A stretch of 64,000 nt of DNA from Enterobacter sichuanensis (GTDB lineage Bacteria > Pseudomonadota > Gammaproteobacteria > Enterobacterales > Enterobacteriaceae). Where the stretch lies: positions 26,353-90,352 of the forward strand of contig NZ_POVL01000012.1 in assembly GCF_002939185.1 (NCBI RefSeq), in the 5' to 3' direction. The first letter of the stretch is position 1; the number at the start of each line of letters is the position of its first letter. Positions 1 to 8,492 of the stretch are shown piece after piece. The notes under the pieces are model-generated. The model made no database searches. It was not told where the DNA came from and saw only the letters and a program-made list of their open reading frames with translations. Made by a program: the position numbers and the translations under genes.

Positions 1-246
1 GAACGCCAGATCAGTTTCAGCAGTTACAATATGTTCACTACCGCATCCCTGATCGGCAGCAGCGATATGCTGTGCATTATGCCGGCACGTCTGTACAACC
101 TGCTGCGCAAATGCTGGCCGCTGGAAAGTATCCCACTCAGCCAGCTTAATGCGGAATCTGTCGAGATTTCACTGCATTACAATAAACTGAGTTTGCGCGA
201 TCCGGTCCTGGAAAACGTTATCCGCATTATCCGTCAGGCCTTCTGA
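1..246 (+). CDS. ybeF: YbeF-like LysR-family regulator, C-terminal part
   Basis: The window opens inside this gene; an open frame runs from base 1 to a TGA at 244-246, leaving the last 81 residues. The sequence fits the end of the effector-binding domain of a LysR-type transcription regulator. The name rests mainly on position: in E. coli ybeF lies between lipB and lipA and is read in the same direction as here. The N-terminal helix-turn-helix is outside the window, so regulator function is inferred, not seen. Confidence 0.7.
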   Translation, partial: ERQISFSSYNMFTTASLIGSSDMLCIMPARLYNLLRKCWPLESIPLSQLNAESVEISLHYNKLSLRDPVLENVIRIIRQAF

Positions 247-453
247 CCGCTTCATACAGCACAAGTCCCTGCTGCAGGCAGGGCAAAAGGCACAAAACAA
301 CAACTATTTTACAAATTGGCGACCTGGCAGGCTGCTTTAACGCCCCTTTCAATGATATACTGCCTGTCGTTCGTTCAAAAATAGTTGATAAATACAACAT
401 TCCCTTGAATTGAAACGCTTTCCTTCGATATTCGCAACTGGAACACGCACGCT

Positions 454-1419
454 ATGAGTAAACCCATTGTGATGGAACGCGGTGTTAAATACCGCGATGC
501 CGATAAAATGGCCCTTATCCCGGTTAAAAACGTGGCTACAGAGCGCGAGGCGCTGTTAAGAAAACCGGAATGGATGAAAATCAAACTTCCGGCCGACTCT
601 TCGCGTATCCAGGGGATCAAAGCGGCGATGCGCAAAAATGGCCTTCACTCCGTCTGTGAAGAAGCCTCTTGCCCGAACCTTGCTGAATGTTTCAATCACG
701 GTACCGCGACGTTTATGATTCTGGGTGCTATCTGTACCCGCCGCTGCCCGTTCTGCGACGTAGCCCATGGCCGTCCAGTTGCACCTGATGCTAACGAACC
801 CCAAAAACTGGCGCAGACCATCGCTGACATGGCGCTGCGTTATGTGGTCATCACTTCCGTAGACCGTGACGATCTGCGCGATGGTGGTGCACAGCACTTC
901 GCTGATTGTATTACGGCCATTCGCGAGAAAAGCCCGAACATCAAAATCGAGACGCTGGTGCCTGACTTCCGCGGCCGTATGGATCGTGCGCTGGATATTC
1001 TGACCGCCACGCCGCCAGACGTGTTTAACCACAACCTGGAGAACGTGCCGCGTCTTTACCGCCAGGTTCGTCCGGGTGCGGATTATAACTGGTCCCTGAA
1101 GCTGCTGGAGCGTTTTAAAGAAGCACATCCGCACATTCCGACCAAATCAGGTCTGATGGTAGGGTTGGGTGAAACCAATGAGGAAATCATCGAGGTAATG
1201 CGCGATCTTCGCCGCCACGGTGTAACCATGCTCACCCTGGGCCAGTATCTGCAGCCAAGCCGTCACCACCTGCCGGTACAGCGCTACGTCAGCCCGGACG
1301 AGTTTGATGAGATGAAAGCCGAAGCGATGGCGATGGGCTTTACCCACGCGGCGTGCGGCCCGTTTGTTCGATCTTCATACCATGCGGACATGCAGGCGAA
1401 AGGCGAAGAAGTAAAATAA
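454..1419 (+). CDS. lipA: lipoyl synthase
   Basis: Radical SAM enzyme that inserts two sulfurs into the octanoyl chain on lipoyl-dependent enzymes (pyruvate and 2-oxoglutarate dehydrogenases, glycine cleavage H protein). The 321-residue length equals E. coli LipA. Two cysteine sets are visible: C68, C73 and C79 for the auxiliary cluster that donates sulfur, and the radical SAM triad C94, C98, C101 in CTRRCPFC. The C-terminal RSSYHAD segment typical of the family is present. The start is the ATG giving [10 protein letters not shown], as in E. coli. It follows ybeF and converges on tatE, separated by a strong hairpin. Confidence 0.98.
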   Translation: MSKPIVMERGVKYRDADKMALIPVKNVATEREALLRKPEWMKIKLPADSSRIQGIKAAMRKNGLHSVCEEASCPNLAECFNHGTATFMILGAICTRRCPFCDVAHGRPVAPDANEPQKLAQTIADMALRYVVITSVDRDDLRDGGAQHFADCITAIREKSPNIKIETLVPDFRGRMDRALDILTATPPDVFNHNLENVPRLYRQVRPGADYNWSLKLLERFKEAHPHIPTKSGLMVGLGETNEEIIEVMRDLRRHGVTMLTLGQYLQPSRHHLPVQRYVSPDEFDEMKAEAMAMGFTHAACGPFVRSSYHADMQAKGEEVK

Positions 1420-1450
1420 TGCTGTAATATTCATTTACAGTAATACAAAA

Positions 1451-1478
1451 AAACCGGCCTCATGAGCCGGTTTTTTTT
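1451..1478 (+). terminator. bidirectional terminator between lipA and tatE
   Basis: Perfect 8-bp stem AAACCGGC / GCCGGTTT with a 7-base loop. It is followed by eight T on the plus strand and preceded by an A run, so it can stop both lipA (+) and tatE (-). Confidence 0.9.
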
Positions 1479-1500
1479 CGCATGCCCTCAGGCATGGCTG

Positions 1501-1704
1501 TCACTCTTTGTGAGAAAGCTTGTCTGCCTGGATGTCGTCCTCGGCGCTTTTCTTCGCAGCCGCGTCATCGTCGTTCATCGCTTTCTTAAAGCCTTTGATG
1601 GCAGCCCCCAGGTCACCACCCAGCGTGCGTAACTTCTTGGTACCAAACAGCAGGACGACCAGTGCGGCAACCACCAGCAGTTTGGTAATACTAATCTCAC
1701 CCAT
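1501..1704 (-). CDS. tatE: Sec-independent translocase subunit TatE
   Basis: Small TatA paralogue of the twin-arginine translocase, which exports folded proteins across the inner membrane. The 67-residue protein has the family layout: a short N-terminal transmembrane helix (about residues 6-20), the FGTKKLR hinge, an amphipathic helix with the GGDLG motif, then a charged tail. Monocistronic tatE next to lipA is the enterobacterial arrangement. It converges on lipA across a shared terminator and lies downstream of the broken ybeM gene on the same strand. Confidence 0.95.
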   Translation of the reverse strand: MGEISITKLLVVAALVVLLFGTKKLRTLGGDLGAAIKGFKKAMNDDDAAAKKSAEDDIQADKLSHKE

Positions 1705-1829
1705 AGATACCTTCTTTACTTAAAACAGGCTGCATACAGCGCCAAAACCTGAATCTATTAACGGTCATTTAGCGCGTGCACACAATAGCAATCTGTAACA
1801 AGGTGAATCAAGCGTTGTTGAAAAAAACA

Positions 1830-2620
1830 TCACAATAATTGCGGTGGCGCAAACCGACGATTGCGAAGAACAGGTAATTGCTGACGTGCAAGCGCGATTC
1901 TGTCTACGTTTATCTCCGCCACCAGCAACTCGGGGGTTTCAGCGGCGGCGGCGATCGTCACCCCCAGCGGATCCACCACCCTGCTTTGCCCGATATTTTT
2001 CGTGCCGCATTCGCCTGCTGCAACCACATAGCAGGTCGTATCCAGCGCGCGCGCAGCAAGCAGCGTCGCCCAGTGATGCTCTTTTAACGGCCCTTTGACC
2101 CACGCGGCAGGCAATACCAGAACGTCAGCGCCCTGTAACGCCAGATGGAGCGCCAGCTCCGGAAAACGCAGGTCGTAGCAGGTCATCAACCCAATCTTTA
2201 CTCCGTCAATCTCCAGCAGCGGGGGAATATACGGTCTCCCCGGTCAACCCGCCGGGACTCCTGAACGCTGAAGGCATCATAGAGATGCAGCTTGGCGTAA
2301 TGTGCGACAATCTTCCCGTCACGAATCGCCACCAGCGTATTCACCGCCCGACCCGGCATAGAGGGAACATGGATTGTTAAGATCGTCGTCATCGTATTGC
2401 CCACGCTCTGAGCGAGCAATTGCTGTAAGAATTCACCGTCCAGCGGCTGCGCGGACTTCACGGATAAATCCGGGTCATTATCATCCCTGGCCAGCAGCGC
2501 CTCAGGAAGCACCAGCAGCGACGCGCCTTTCTGTTGGGCCTGCAACATCAGGTCGACGCATTTTTTCGCGTTCGCCTGCCAGTCAGGCGTGACCGCAAAT
2601 TGTCCTACCGCAACATACAT
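1830..2620 (-). pseudogene. ybeM: carbon-nitrogen hydrolase (Nit2-like, YbeM), frame broken
   Basis: Nitrilase-superfamily amidase related to deaminated-glutathione amidases. The first part (2620 to about 2225) starts [10 protein letters not shown] after a GAGGGG ribosome site and contains the Glu of VLPEAL and the Lys of AKLHLYD. The second part (about 2225 to 1830) contains the nucleophile Cys in [10 protein letters not shown] and the conserved RRFAPPQLL end. All three catalytic residues are therefore encoded, but in two frames. The break is near 2218-2232, beside a run of five G (2221-2225 on plus). One extra base there, or loss of two bases, restores [18 protein letters not shown]. From memory, the K-12 ybeM gene is also disrupted. 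It could be a real pseudogene or a sequence error. Confidence 0.85.
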
Positions 2621-2687
2621 ATTTGTCCCCTCATCATAAACGGCGTTAAACTCGCTTCTCTTACACATCAAATAGCAGGTATTAAGC

Positions 2688-3071
2688 GTGTTACAACTAC
2701 TTTTAGCCGTTTTTATTGGTGGGGGAACGGGTAGCGTTGCGCGATGGTTTCTGAGTATGCGGTTTAACCCGCTGCATCAGGCGATTCCTATGGGGACGCT
2801 TGCCGCGAACCTGATTGGCGCCTTTATCATAGGCATGGGACTGGCCTGGTTTAACCGCATGACGCACATCGACCCAATGTGGAAGGTATTGATTACGACA
2901 GGTTTCTGCGGCGGCTTAACCACCTTCTCCACCTTCTCTGCAGAAGTGGTGTTTCTCTTTCAGGAAGGTCGTATCGGCTGGGCGCTGGTGAACATCGCCA
3001 TTAACATGCTGGGCTCCTTTGCGATGACGGGGATCGCATTTTGGCTATTTTCCACTGCAAGTCAGCACTAA
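2688..3071 (+). CDS. crcB: fluoride ion channel CrcB/FluC
   Basis: Dual-topology Fluc channel that lets fluoride leave the cytoplasm. It has 127 residues with four hydrophobic segments. The family signatures [10 protein letters not shown] (residues 11-20), [11 protein letters not shown] and [13 protein letters not shown] are present and match E. coli CrcB closely. The start is GTG at 2688, since the frame [13 protein letters not shown] begins there and an AGGT lies upstream. It is divergent from ybeM with about 67 bases between starts. I saw no fluoride riboswitch core in that gap. Confidence 0.95.
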   Translation: MLQLLLAVFIGGGTGSVARWFLSMRFNPLHQAIPMGTLAANLIGAFIIGMGLAWFNRMTHIDPMWKVLITTGFCGGLTTFSTFSAEVVFLFQEGRIGWALVNIAINMLGSFAMTGIAFWLFSTASQH

Positions 3072-3142
3072 CAGCCGGCGCGTTAATGTTGGCTTAATTT
3101 TTCTCTGTCACTCTGAGTGCAATACTGAACGAGGGTGACAGA

Positions 3143-3229
3143 ATGAAACAGAGTCTGATGAGCGCAGGAATGGTGTTGTTGAGCGTGCTGATCGTGGCCA
3201 GCTTCCTGAAAATGTATCTGCTTGGCTGA
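3143..3229 (+). CDS. small membrane protein, 28 aa (unnamed)
   Basis: Short open frame starting ATG at 3143, with a strong GAGGG ribosome site 7-8 bases upstream and a TGA at 3227-3229. The product begins MKQSLMSAGM and is nearly all one hydrophobic helix (about residues 7-22) with a Lys near each end, so it would sit in the inner membrane. It ends 12 bases before a bidirectional terminator, so it would close a transcript after crcB. I do not recognise the family. The good ribosome site, single TM layout and terminator are the support. Confidence 0.5.
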   Translation: MKQSLMSAGMVLLSVLIVASFLKMYLLG

Positions 3230-3241
3230 TTCAAAACGAAA

Positions 3242-3266
3242 AAAACCCGCTCAGTGAGCGGGTTTT
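3242..3266 (-). terminator. bidirectional terminator between the small ORF and cspE
   Basis: Stem AAAACCCGC / GCGGGTTTT with a 7-base loop; A run on one side and T run on the other. It serves cspE on the minus strand and crcB plus the small ORF on the plus strand. Confidence 0.85.
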
Positions 3267-3290
3267 GAAATTCTTGCTGACGCGTCTGAA

Positions 3291-3500
3291 TTACAGAGCG
3301 ATTACGTTAGCAGCAGAAGGGCCTTTGGCACCGTTAGTGATTTCGAACTCTACACGCTGACCTTCAGCCAGAGTTTTGAAACCATTAGACTGGATTGCAG
3401 AGAAGTGTACGAACACGTCTTTGCTGCCATCTTCAGGAGTAATGAAACCGAATCCTTTGGACTCATTAAACCACTTAACGTTACCTTTAATCTTAGACAT
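3291..3500 (-). CDS. cspE: cold-shock-type RNA chaperone CspE
   Basis: 69-residue single cold-shock domain that binds single-stranded RNA, melts structure and antiterminates transcription. RNP1 (KGFGFI) and RNP2 (VFVHF) are both present, and the protein is nearly identical to E. coli CspE. The chosen start gives [10 protein letters not shown]; the longer upstream frame adds ten residues not found in the family. A leader of about 190 bases lies between it and pagP. It converges on crcB. Confidence 0.96.
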   Translation of the reverse strand: MSKIKGNVKWFNESKGFGFITPEDGSKDVFVHFSAIQSNGFKTLAEGQRVEFEITNGAKGPSAANVIAL

Positions 3501-3690
3501 CAAAATTACCTTTACATTAAAAAACGACACAAATGCTGTGTCGGTTACCAGTACATCAATTGTGGGACCTTTTGTCCAGCGGATCTTTGATAAAAAGTGA
3601 CTAAAGTCGCGTTAATTTTCACTGGCAGATTTTTATCGTTTATGAATCAACGCCTGCGCGTTTTTTCACCAACATGTAAAGTTTTTTCAG

Positions 3691-4323
3691 TTAAAACTGA
3701 AAACGCATCCAGGCGAAGTAAACGTTACCGTTGTTGTACGTACCGGGAATGTAGGTCATCTGGAACGTTGCCGGCCCATAGCCAATAGAGGCCAGCGGCA
3801 GCAGCACCGGGATCGGAATGTAGTTCCAGTTGTCACGCGCAGTGACCCCGGCGGTATAGCCCAAACCGACGTGGAAGTTCTCGTCTGCTAACGGGCGCCA
3901 GGTTTTCTCCCAGCCATAACCGCCAATCGGTTCCCATTTATTAAACGAGTCCTTAAAGGCCATCAGGTAGATGCCGTGCCAGTTGCCCTTTTCATCCCAG
4001 CGCGACTGACCAAAACCCGCCCCCCAGGGACGCTCGTTGTATTTATCGGTTTTCTCTTTGTCATAAGCAAAGCGCGCATGCCACGTTATTGCCGGAACAT
4101 AGAGATCATAATGTTCTGGTGCCGACCATGTCTGGGAAACATTATCTGTAAAGGTTGAGAACCAGCCTTTATCCGTCGCGTTGTCCGCTGCCTGTGCAAC
4201 AGAAGAAAACGTTAACTGCCCAAAAATAAACAACAAAATAGAGAAAAAAGTATTACGTACGATCACAATGCAATTACCATTCTTAGTATTCGAGGCAAAG
4301 TTTACCATAAAATAGTTGAACAA
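3691..4323 (-). CDS. pagP: lipid A palmitoyltransferase PagP
   Basis: Outer membrane beta-barrel enzyme that moves palmitate from phospholipid to lipid A. A hydrophobic export signal (about residues 24-45, ending AQA) precedes the mature domain. The catalytic set known from E. coli PagP is visible: His in [10 protein letters not shown] and Asp-Ser in [10 protein letters not shown]. The conserved [11 protein letters not shown] end closes the barrel. The start is uncertain: this frame is longer than E. coli PagP (186 aa), and a GTG shortly before VRNTFF would remove an unlikely N-terminal extension. PhoP control is known in relatives; no clean PhoP box was seen here. Confidence 0.93.
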   Translation of the reverse strand: MFNYFMVNFASNTKNGNCIVIVRNTFFSILLFIFGQLTFSSVAQAADNATDKGWFSTFTDNVSQTWSAPEHYDLYVPAITWHARFAYDKEKTDKYNERPWGAGFGQSRWDEKGNWHGIYLMAFKDSFNKWEPIGGYGWEKTWRPLADENFHVGLGYTAGVTARDNWNYIPIPVLLPLASIGYGPATFQMTYIPGTYNNGNVYFAWMRFQF

Positions 4324-4701
4324 GAACTTAACGGCATCGCTGTTATTCCTAATTATCCGGCCTTTTTTCGGGAATATTCTTAATTAAACCTGTCGGGACG
4401 TTCGAATAAGCCCATATTACGTAGGCTTTTTACCTCTTTAACTTCTTAATCAATAACATACTAAACTACACAGATTATTAACATTTTGTTATCATTATAA
4501 AGACATCCTGCGCGATGTCTGACGGTCAAGCCTCTCATGACATAAATGTATGGGCCATGGCAAAAATGCGGTTGTTCCGTTCTCTAGTCGTCTGTTTATT
4601 GATTTTAATCAGCAAGAACGGGCCATTTATTCGGCACATTTTCATCCTTCTTATTTTATTGATTTTTTGTGCTCCAGTGCAGCAAAGATACAGGGGAAAT
4701 C
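4324..4701. other. pagP-dcuC divergent control region
   Basis: 378 bases without a convincing gene, AT-rich, holding the back-to-back promoters of pagP and dcuC. Overlapping short open frames at 4515-4810 have no family resemblance and run into dcuC. The one recognisable site is the FNR-type box listed separately. Confidence 0.6.
4599..4612 (+). promoter_or_regulatory. FNR-type box upstream of dcuC
   Basis: TTGAT-TTTA-ATCAG matches the FNR consensus TTGAT-N4-ATCAA at 9 of 10 positions. It lies about 96 bases before the dcuC start, a workable place for activation. dcuC is known to be induced without oxygen through FNR in E. coli, which fits. Confidence 0.6.
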
Positions 4702-6069
4702 ATGCTTACGTTTATCGAACTCCTTATTGGGGTCGTCGTCATTGTCGGTGTCGCACGCTACATCATTAAAGGCTACTCGGCCACGGGCGTATTATTTGTT
4801 GGCGGTTTAACACTGCTGATTATCAGCGCCATAATGGGGCATCAGGTATTACCAGCCAGCGCAACCAGTACGGGTTACACCGCCACTGATATTGTTGAAT
4901 ACATTAAGATATTACTCATGAGCCGCGGCGGCGACCTGGGTATGATGATCATGATGCTGTGCGGCTTTGCCGCCTACATGACCCATATCGGTGCCAACGA
5001 CATGGTAGTTAAACTTGCCTCAAAACCCCTGCAGTACATCAACTCGCCCTATCTGCTGATGGTCGCCGCCTATTTCCTCGCCTGCCTGATGTCGCTGGCC
5101 GTGTCGTCGGCTACCGGACTTGGCGTACTGCTGATGGCCACACTGTTCCCGGTCATGGTCAACGTCGGTATCAGCCGTGGCGCGGCAGCGGCAATTTGCG
5201 CGTCACCGGCAGCGATAATTCTCTCCCCGACTTCAGGTGATGTTGTGCTGGCAGCAAAGGCAGCGGAAATGTCACTCATCGACTTCGCTTTTAAAACCAC
5301 GTTGCCGATCTCTATTGTCGCCATTGTGGGAATGGGTATCGCGCATTTCTTCTGGCAGCGCTATCTGGATAAGAAAGAGAACATCAGCCACGAAATGATG
5401 GATGTGAGTGAAATCACCACCACCGCACCCGCGTTTTATGCCATTCTGCCCTTCACGCCGATTATCGGGGTACTGATTTTTGACGGCAAATGGGGTCCGC
5501 AGCTGCACATCATCACCATTCTGGTGATCTGTATGCTGCTGGCCGCCATGCTGGAATTTGTGCGCGGTTTTAACACGCAAAACGTCTTCTCCGGTCTGGA
5601 AGTGGCGTATCGCGGTATGGCGGATGCCTTTGCCGGGGTGGTGATGCTGCTGGTTGCGGCAGGCGTCTTTGCCCAGGGCCTGAGCACCATTGGCTTTATC
5701 CAGAGCCTGATCTCCATTGCCACCTCGTTCGGCTCGGCCAGTATTATCCTGATGCTGGTTCTGGTGGTGCTCACCATGCTGGCGGCCATGACCACCGGCT
5801 CCGGTAACGCGCCCTTCTACGCTTTTGTGGAGATGATCCCCAAACTGGCTCACTCCTCCGGTATTAACCCGGCGTACCTCTCCATTCCCATGCTGCAGGC
5901 GTCAAACCTGGGCCGTACTATCTCTCCGGTGTCGGGCGTGGTCGTCGCCGTAGCCGGGATGGCAAAAATTTCGCCATTCGAAGTGGTTAAACGCACCTCA
6001 GTGCCCGTGATTGTTGGGCTGATTATTGTGATTATCGCCACCGAAGTGCTGGTTCCCGGCGCGGCCTAA
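4702..6069 (+). CDS. dcuC: anaerobic C4-dicarboxylate carrier DcuC
   Basis: Inner membrane carrier, mainly for succinate efflux during fermentation. 455 residues with about 12 hydrophobic segments, closely matching E. coli DcuC (for example SRGGDLGMMIMM and TTGSGNAPFYAF). The start giving MLTFIELLIG follows an AGGGGAAATC ribosome site; the open frame extends 33 bases further upstream but the extra residues are not in the family. It is followed directly by a terminator, so probably a single-gene unit. Confidence 0.96.
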   Translation: MLTFIELLIGVVVIVGVARYIIKGYSATGVLFVGGLTLLIISAIMGHQVLPASATSTGYTATDIVEYIKILLMSRGGDLGMMIMMLCGFAAYMTHIGANDMVVKLASKPLQYINSPYLLMVAAYFLACLMSLAVSSATGLGVLLMATLFPVMVNVGISRGAAAAICASPAAIILSPTSGDVVLAAKAAEMSLIDFAFKTTLPISIVAIVGMGIAHFFWQRYLDKKENISHEMMDVSEITTTAPAFYAILPFTPIIGVLIFDGKWGPQLHIITILVICMLLAAMLEFVRGFNTQNVFSGLEVAYRGMADAFAGVVMLLVAAGVFAQGLSTIGFIQSLISIATSFGSASIILMLVLVVLTMLAAMTTGSGNAPFYAFVEMIPKLAHSSGINPAYLSIPMLQASNLGRTISPVSGVVVAVAGMAKISPFEVVKRTSVPVIVGLIIVIIATEVLVPGAA

Positions 6070-6089
6070 GCTAAATTACGGCTATCCAG

Positions 6090-6111
6090 AAAGCGCCTGC
6101 GGGCGCTTTTT
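6090..6111 (+). terminator. dcuC terminator
   Basis: Stem AAAGCGCC / GGCGCTTT with loop TGCG, followed by T residues, about 20 bases after the dcuC stop. Confidence 0.85.
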
Positions 6112-6163
6112 GTGCTTTAATAACTTCCAGAAATTTATTGTGCTCATTCGATCAGGAAATCAT

Positions 6164-6973
6164 ATGTTCAGGAAGGATATCGTTATCCCGTCTGGCGCAA
6201 TCGCGCTTGCTCTTTGTGTTTTCTCCGCACAGGCCGAACCGCTCAAGGCAACGCAGTATGGCGATTTCGATCGCTATGTGCTGGCGCTGTCCTGGCAAAC
6301 CGGGTTTTGTCAGAGCATGGTCGAGCGCAACCGTAATGAACCAGACGAGTGTCGCCTGCAAAAAGAGACCGACAATAAAGTCGATTTTCTGACCGTTCAC
6401 GGACTCTGGCCAGGCCTGCCGAAATCGATTGCCGCCCGCGGCGTGGATGAACGTCGGTGGATGCGCTTTGGCTGCGCCACGCGCCCGATCCCGAACCTGC
6501 CGGAAGCGAAGGCCAGCCGCAAATGTGCCGCCGCCGAAACCGGACTGTCGCTGTCCGGTGCCGCAAAGCTTAACAGCGTGATGCCGGGCGCGGGCGGTAA
6601 TTCCTGCCTGGAGCGTTACGAGTATGCCAAACATGGCGTCTGCTTTGGTTTTGATCCCGATGCCTATTTCGGCACGATGGTGCGGATGAATCAGGAAGTA
6701 AAAAGCAGTGCTGTCGGTCAATTCCTCGCCGATAACTACGGGAAAACCGTCAACCGTAGCGACTTTGACCGCGCCGTTGCCAAAAGCTGGGGCAAGGAAA
6801 ACGTCAAAGCGTTCAAGCTCACCTGCAATGGCAATCCGGCGTATCTGACCGAAATGCAGATTTCACTCAAGGCAGACACCATCAATAACCCGCTGTCTGC
6901 GACGTCATTTGCCCCGCAGCCACATCCGGGTAACTGCGGTAAACAATTCGTGGTAGATAAGGCCGGTTACTGA
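6164..6973 (+). CDS. rna: periplasmic ribonuclease I (RNase T2 family)
   Basis: Broad-specificity endoribonuclease of the T2 family acting in the periplasm. 269 residues with a cleavable signal peptide ending near AQA (residue 24). Both family active-site segments are present: LTVHGLWPG with His79, and YEYAKHGVCF with Glu153, Lys156 and His157. Cysteines for the disulfides are kept. The start is the ATG after AGGAAATCAT; an earlier in-frame ATG would put a non-signal stretch in front. The last 7 bases overlap the end of the convergent flavin reductase-like gene. Confidence 0.95.
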   Translation: MFRKDIVIPSGAIALALCVFSAQAEPLKATQYGDFDRYVLALSWQTGFCQSMVERNRNEPDECRLQKETDNKVDFLTVHGLWPGLPKSIAARGVDERRWMRFGCATRPIPNLPEAKASRKCAAAETGLSLSGAAKLNSVMPGAGGNSCLERYEYAKHGVCFGFDPDAYFGTMVRMNQEVKSSAVGQFLADNYGKTVNRSDFDRAVAKSWGKENVKAFKLTCNGNPAYLTEMQISLKADTINNPLSATSFAPQPHPGNCGKQFVVDKAGY

Positions 6974-7584
6974 CCCGCACCCGGGCGAACCATATCAAAC
7001 CGGTTTTCATCACTGATGCCATAGTACGCCGTCGGCCCACCCGCACGCAGGATGGGCTGCGCTTTCGCCGTCTGGTAGATCCCCTCTTCCAGCAGCGATT
7101 CGGCAATATGGATACCGACCACTTCCCCCAGCACCAGCCAGGTATCAACCGGCGTACCGTCGGCGCCGGTCAGCTGAATGCACTGCGACAGGCGGCACTC
7201 AAAGTTCACCGGGCTCTCCGCCACGCGCGGCGCCTTAACAAGCTGGCTCGCCGCCGGCGTCAATCCGGAAAAGGTAAACTCATCCCTATCGTGCGGAAGC
7301 ATCGCGGACGTTTGGTTCATCGCTTCAGCCAGATCGCGCGTGGCCAGGTTCCAGACAAACTCTCCCGTTTCGGTAATATTACGCACGCTGTCCTTCCAGC
7401 CGTTGCTGGAAAAACCAATGATGGGTGGACGATAGTTAAAGCAGTTAAAGAAGCTGTACGGTGCGAGGTTCAACTGACCGGCCTTATCAGATGAGGAGAT
7501 CCAGCCGATAGGACGTGGGCCAATAATGGCATTCAGCGGGTCATGCGGCAGGCCGTGCCCCTGAGACGGTTGATAGAAGTACAT
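6967..7584 (-). CDS. flavin reductase-like (FMN-binding split barrel) protein
   Basis: 205-residue protein of the flavin reductase / DIM6-NTAB family. The N-terminal IGPRPIGWISS segment, the NLAPYSFFNCF stretch and the ESPVNFECRL region are typical of the FMN-binding split barrel. Such proteins reduce flavin with NAD(P)H or bind flavin for a partner oxygenase; the substrate is not known here. The start at MYFYQPSQGH follows GAGAGAGCACT. An upstream in-frame extension of 23 residues is hydrophilic and unlikely. The gene overlaps rna tail to tail by 7 bases. Confidence 0.85.
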   Translation of the reverse strand: MYFYQPSQGHGLPHDPLNAIIGPRPIGWISSSDKAGQLNLAPYSFFNCFNYRPPIIGFSSNGWKDSVRNITETGEFVWNLATRDLAEAMNQTSAMLPHDRDEFTFSGLTPAASQLVKAPRVAESPVNFECRLSQCIQLTGADGTPVDTWLVLGEVVGIHIAESLLEEGIYQTAKAQPILRAGGPTAYYGISDENRFDMVRPGAGQ

Positions 7585-7763
7585 AGTGCTCTCTCGTTGG
7601 TGGGCATGGCGCTTCGCACCAGACCCCGGTTCAGAACGCTCAGCGTAACGCAATCCAGCGGAAAGGAAGACTGAATAAATTTCAACGAAAATTCATATGG
7701 ACCATGAATGTGACCTTCATCACTTCAAACTTACGCGCTCAGCCAGTATCATCGGGAGAGTTA

Positions 7764-7796
7764 AACCCTCGCTGCCAGACGGCGAGGGTTTTCTTT
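7764..7796 (+). terminator. terminator-like hairpin in the rnk leader
   Basis: Stem AACCCTCGC / GCGAGGGTT with a 9-base loop and a following T-rich stretch, 48 bases before the rnk start and in the same direction. Nothing upstream on this strand needs stopping, so it may be an attenuator or the end of a short leader RNA. Confidence 0.6.
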
Positions 7797-7843
7797 TGGA
7801 TCAGTTTCTGCGTAACACGCAGCATTAACGACATGGAGTAAAA

Positions 7844-8254
7844 ATGTCCAGACCAACCATTATCATTAACGAGCTCGACGCAGAACGTATCGACAGACTG
7901 CTGGAAAAAGCAGAATTTGCCTCACTGCCAGTGGCAGACGCCCTGAATGAGGAGCTCGACCGGGCGCAAATGTGCACGCCTGAGTCAATGCCCCATGACG
8001 TGGTCACCATGAACAGCCAGGTAAAATTCCGCAACCTGACCACCGGTGAAGAGCTGACCCGCACGCTGGTTTACCCGGCGCAGATGACGGACAGCAGCAC
8101 TCAGCTTTCTGTCCTTGCACCTGTAGGGGCCGCACTGCTGGGGCTGCGCGCGGGGGATACCATCCACTGGGAATTACCGGGCGGCGCCTCAACCCATCTG
8201 GAAGTCCTTGCGTTACTCTACCAGCCAGAAGCGGCGGGCGATTATCTGCGTTAA
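7844..8254 (+). CDS. rnk: nucleoside diphosphate kinase regulator Rnk
   Basis: 136-residue RNA polymerase-binding protein of the GreA/GreB C-terminal domain family. A short N-terminal helical hairpin (about residues 9-45) precedes the FKBP-like domain, with [18 protein letters not shown] in the expected place. Length and sequence match E. coli Rnk. It enters the polymerase secondary channel but lacks the long coiled coil needed for transcript cleavage. A terminator-like hairpin precedes the start and a good terminator follows the stop. Confidence 0.95.
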   Translation: MSRPTIIINELDAERIDRLLEKAEFASLPVADALNEELDRAQMCTPESMPHDVVTMNSQVKFRNLTTGEELTRTLVYPAQMTDSSTQLSVLAPVGAALLGLRAGDTIHWELPGGASTHLEVLALLYQPEAAGDYLR

Positions 8255-8286
8255 CCCCTTCTGAACAAGCGCGCCCCGCGTTGCAC

Positions 8287-8311
8287 AGAGGATGCTGTCG
8301 CATCCTCTTTC
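8287..8311 (+). terminator. rnk terminator
   Basis: Perfect 9-bp stem AGAGGATGC / GCATCCTCT with loop TGTC, followed by TT, about 33 bases after the rnk stop. Confidence 0.75.
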
Positions 8312-8392
8312 CGCCAATTCACCCTAATTTCCTATATCGCGCAAAATGGCCTTAATCCACGCTTAATCTGTTTTGGTACCGCGGGGACGGTC

Positions 8393-8482
8393 ATGAGTGA
8401 GATAGGAGCTATCACGCTTATTTTTCTCATTTTTGTGGCGATAATCGTCACGGCGGTGCTTTATCTGGAGCGCCACTGGTAG
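8393..8482 (+). CDS. small membrane protein, 29 aa (unnamed)
   Basis: ATG at 8393 preceded by GGGGACGG; stop TAG at 8480-8482. The product MSEIGAITLI... has one strongly hydrophobic helix of about 20 residues and a charged LERHW tail, the look of a small inner membrane subunit. It sits alone between the rnk terminator and the convergent ybdR gene, whose stop is 10 bases away. I do not recognise it by name. The single TM layout and the ribosome site are the support. Confidence 0.5.
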   Translation: MSEIGAITLIFLIFVAIIVTAVLYLERHW

Positions 8483-8492
8483 ATGAGTCACC

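Noticed and set aside
2621..2687. Fluoride riboswitch before crcB
   Set aside because: The short gap lacks the conserved pseudoknot core sequences.
4381..4410. Possible PhoP box for pagP
   Set aside because: Only one GGTTTA-like half is clear; the second half at the right spacing is poor.
4515..4810. Two overlapping short frames before dcuC
   Set aside because: They cover the FNR box and promoter and read into dcuC; no conserved features.
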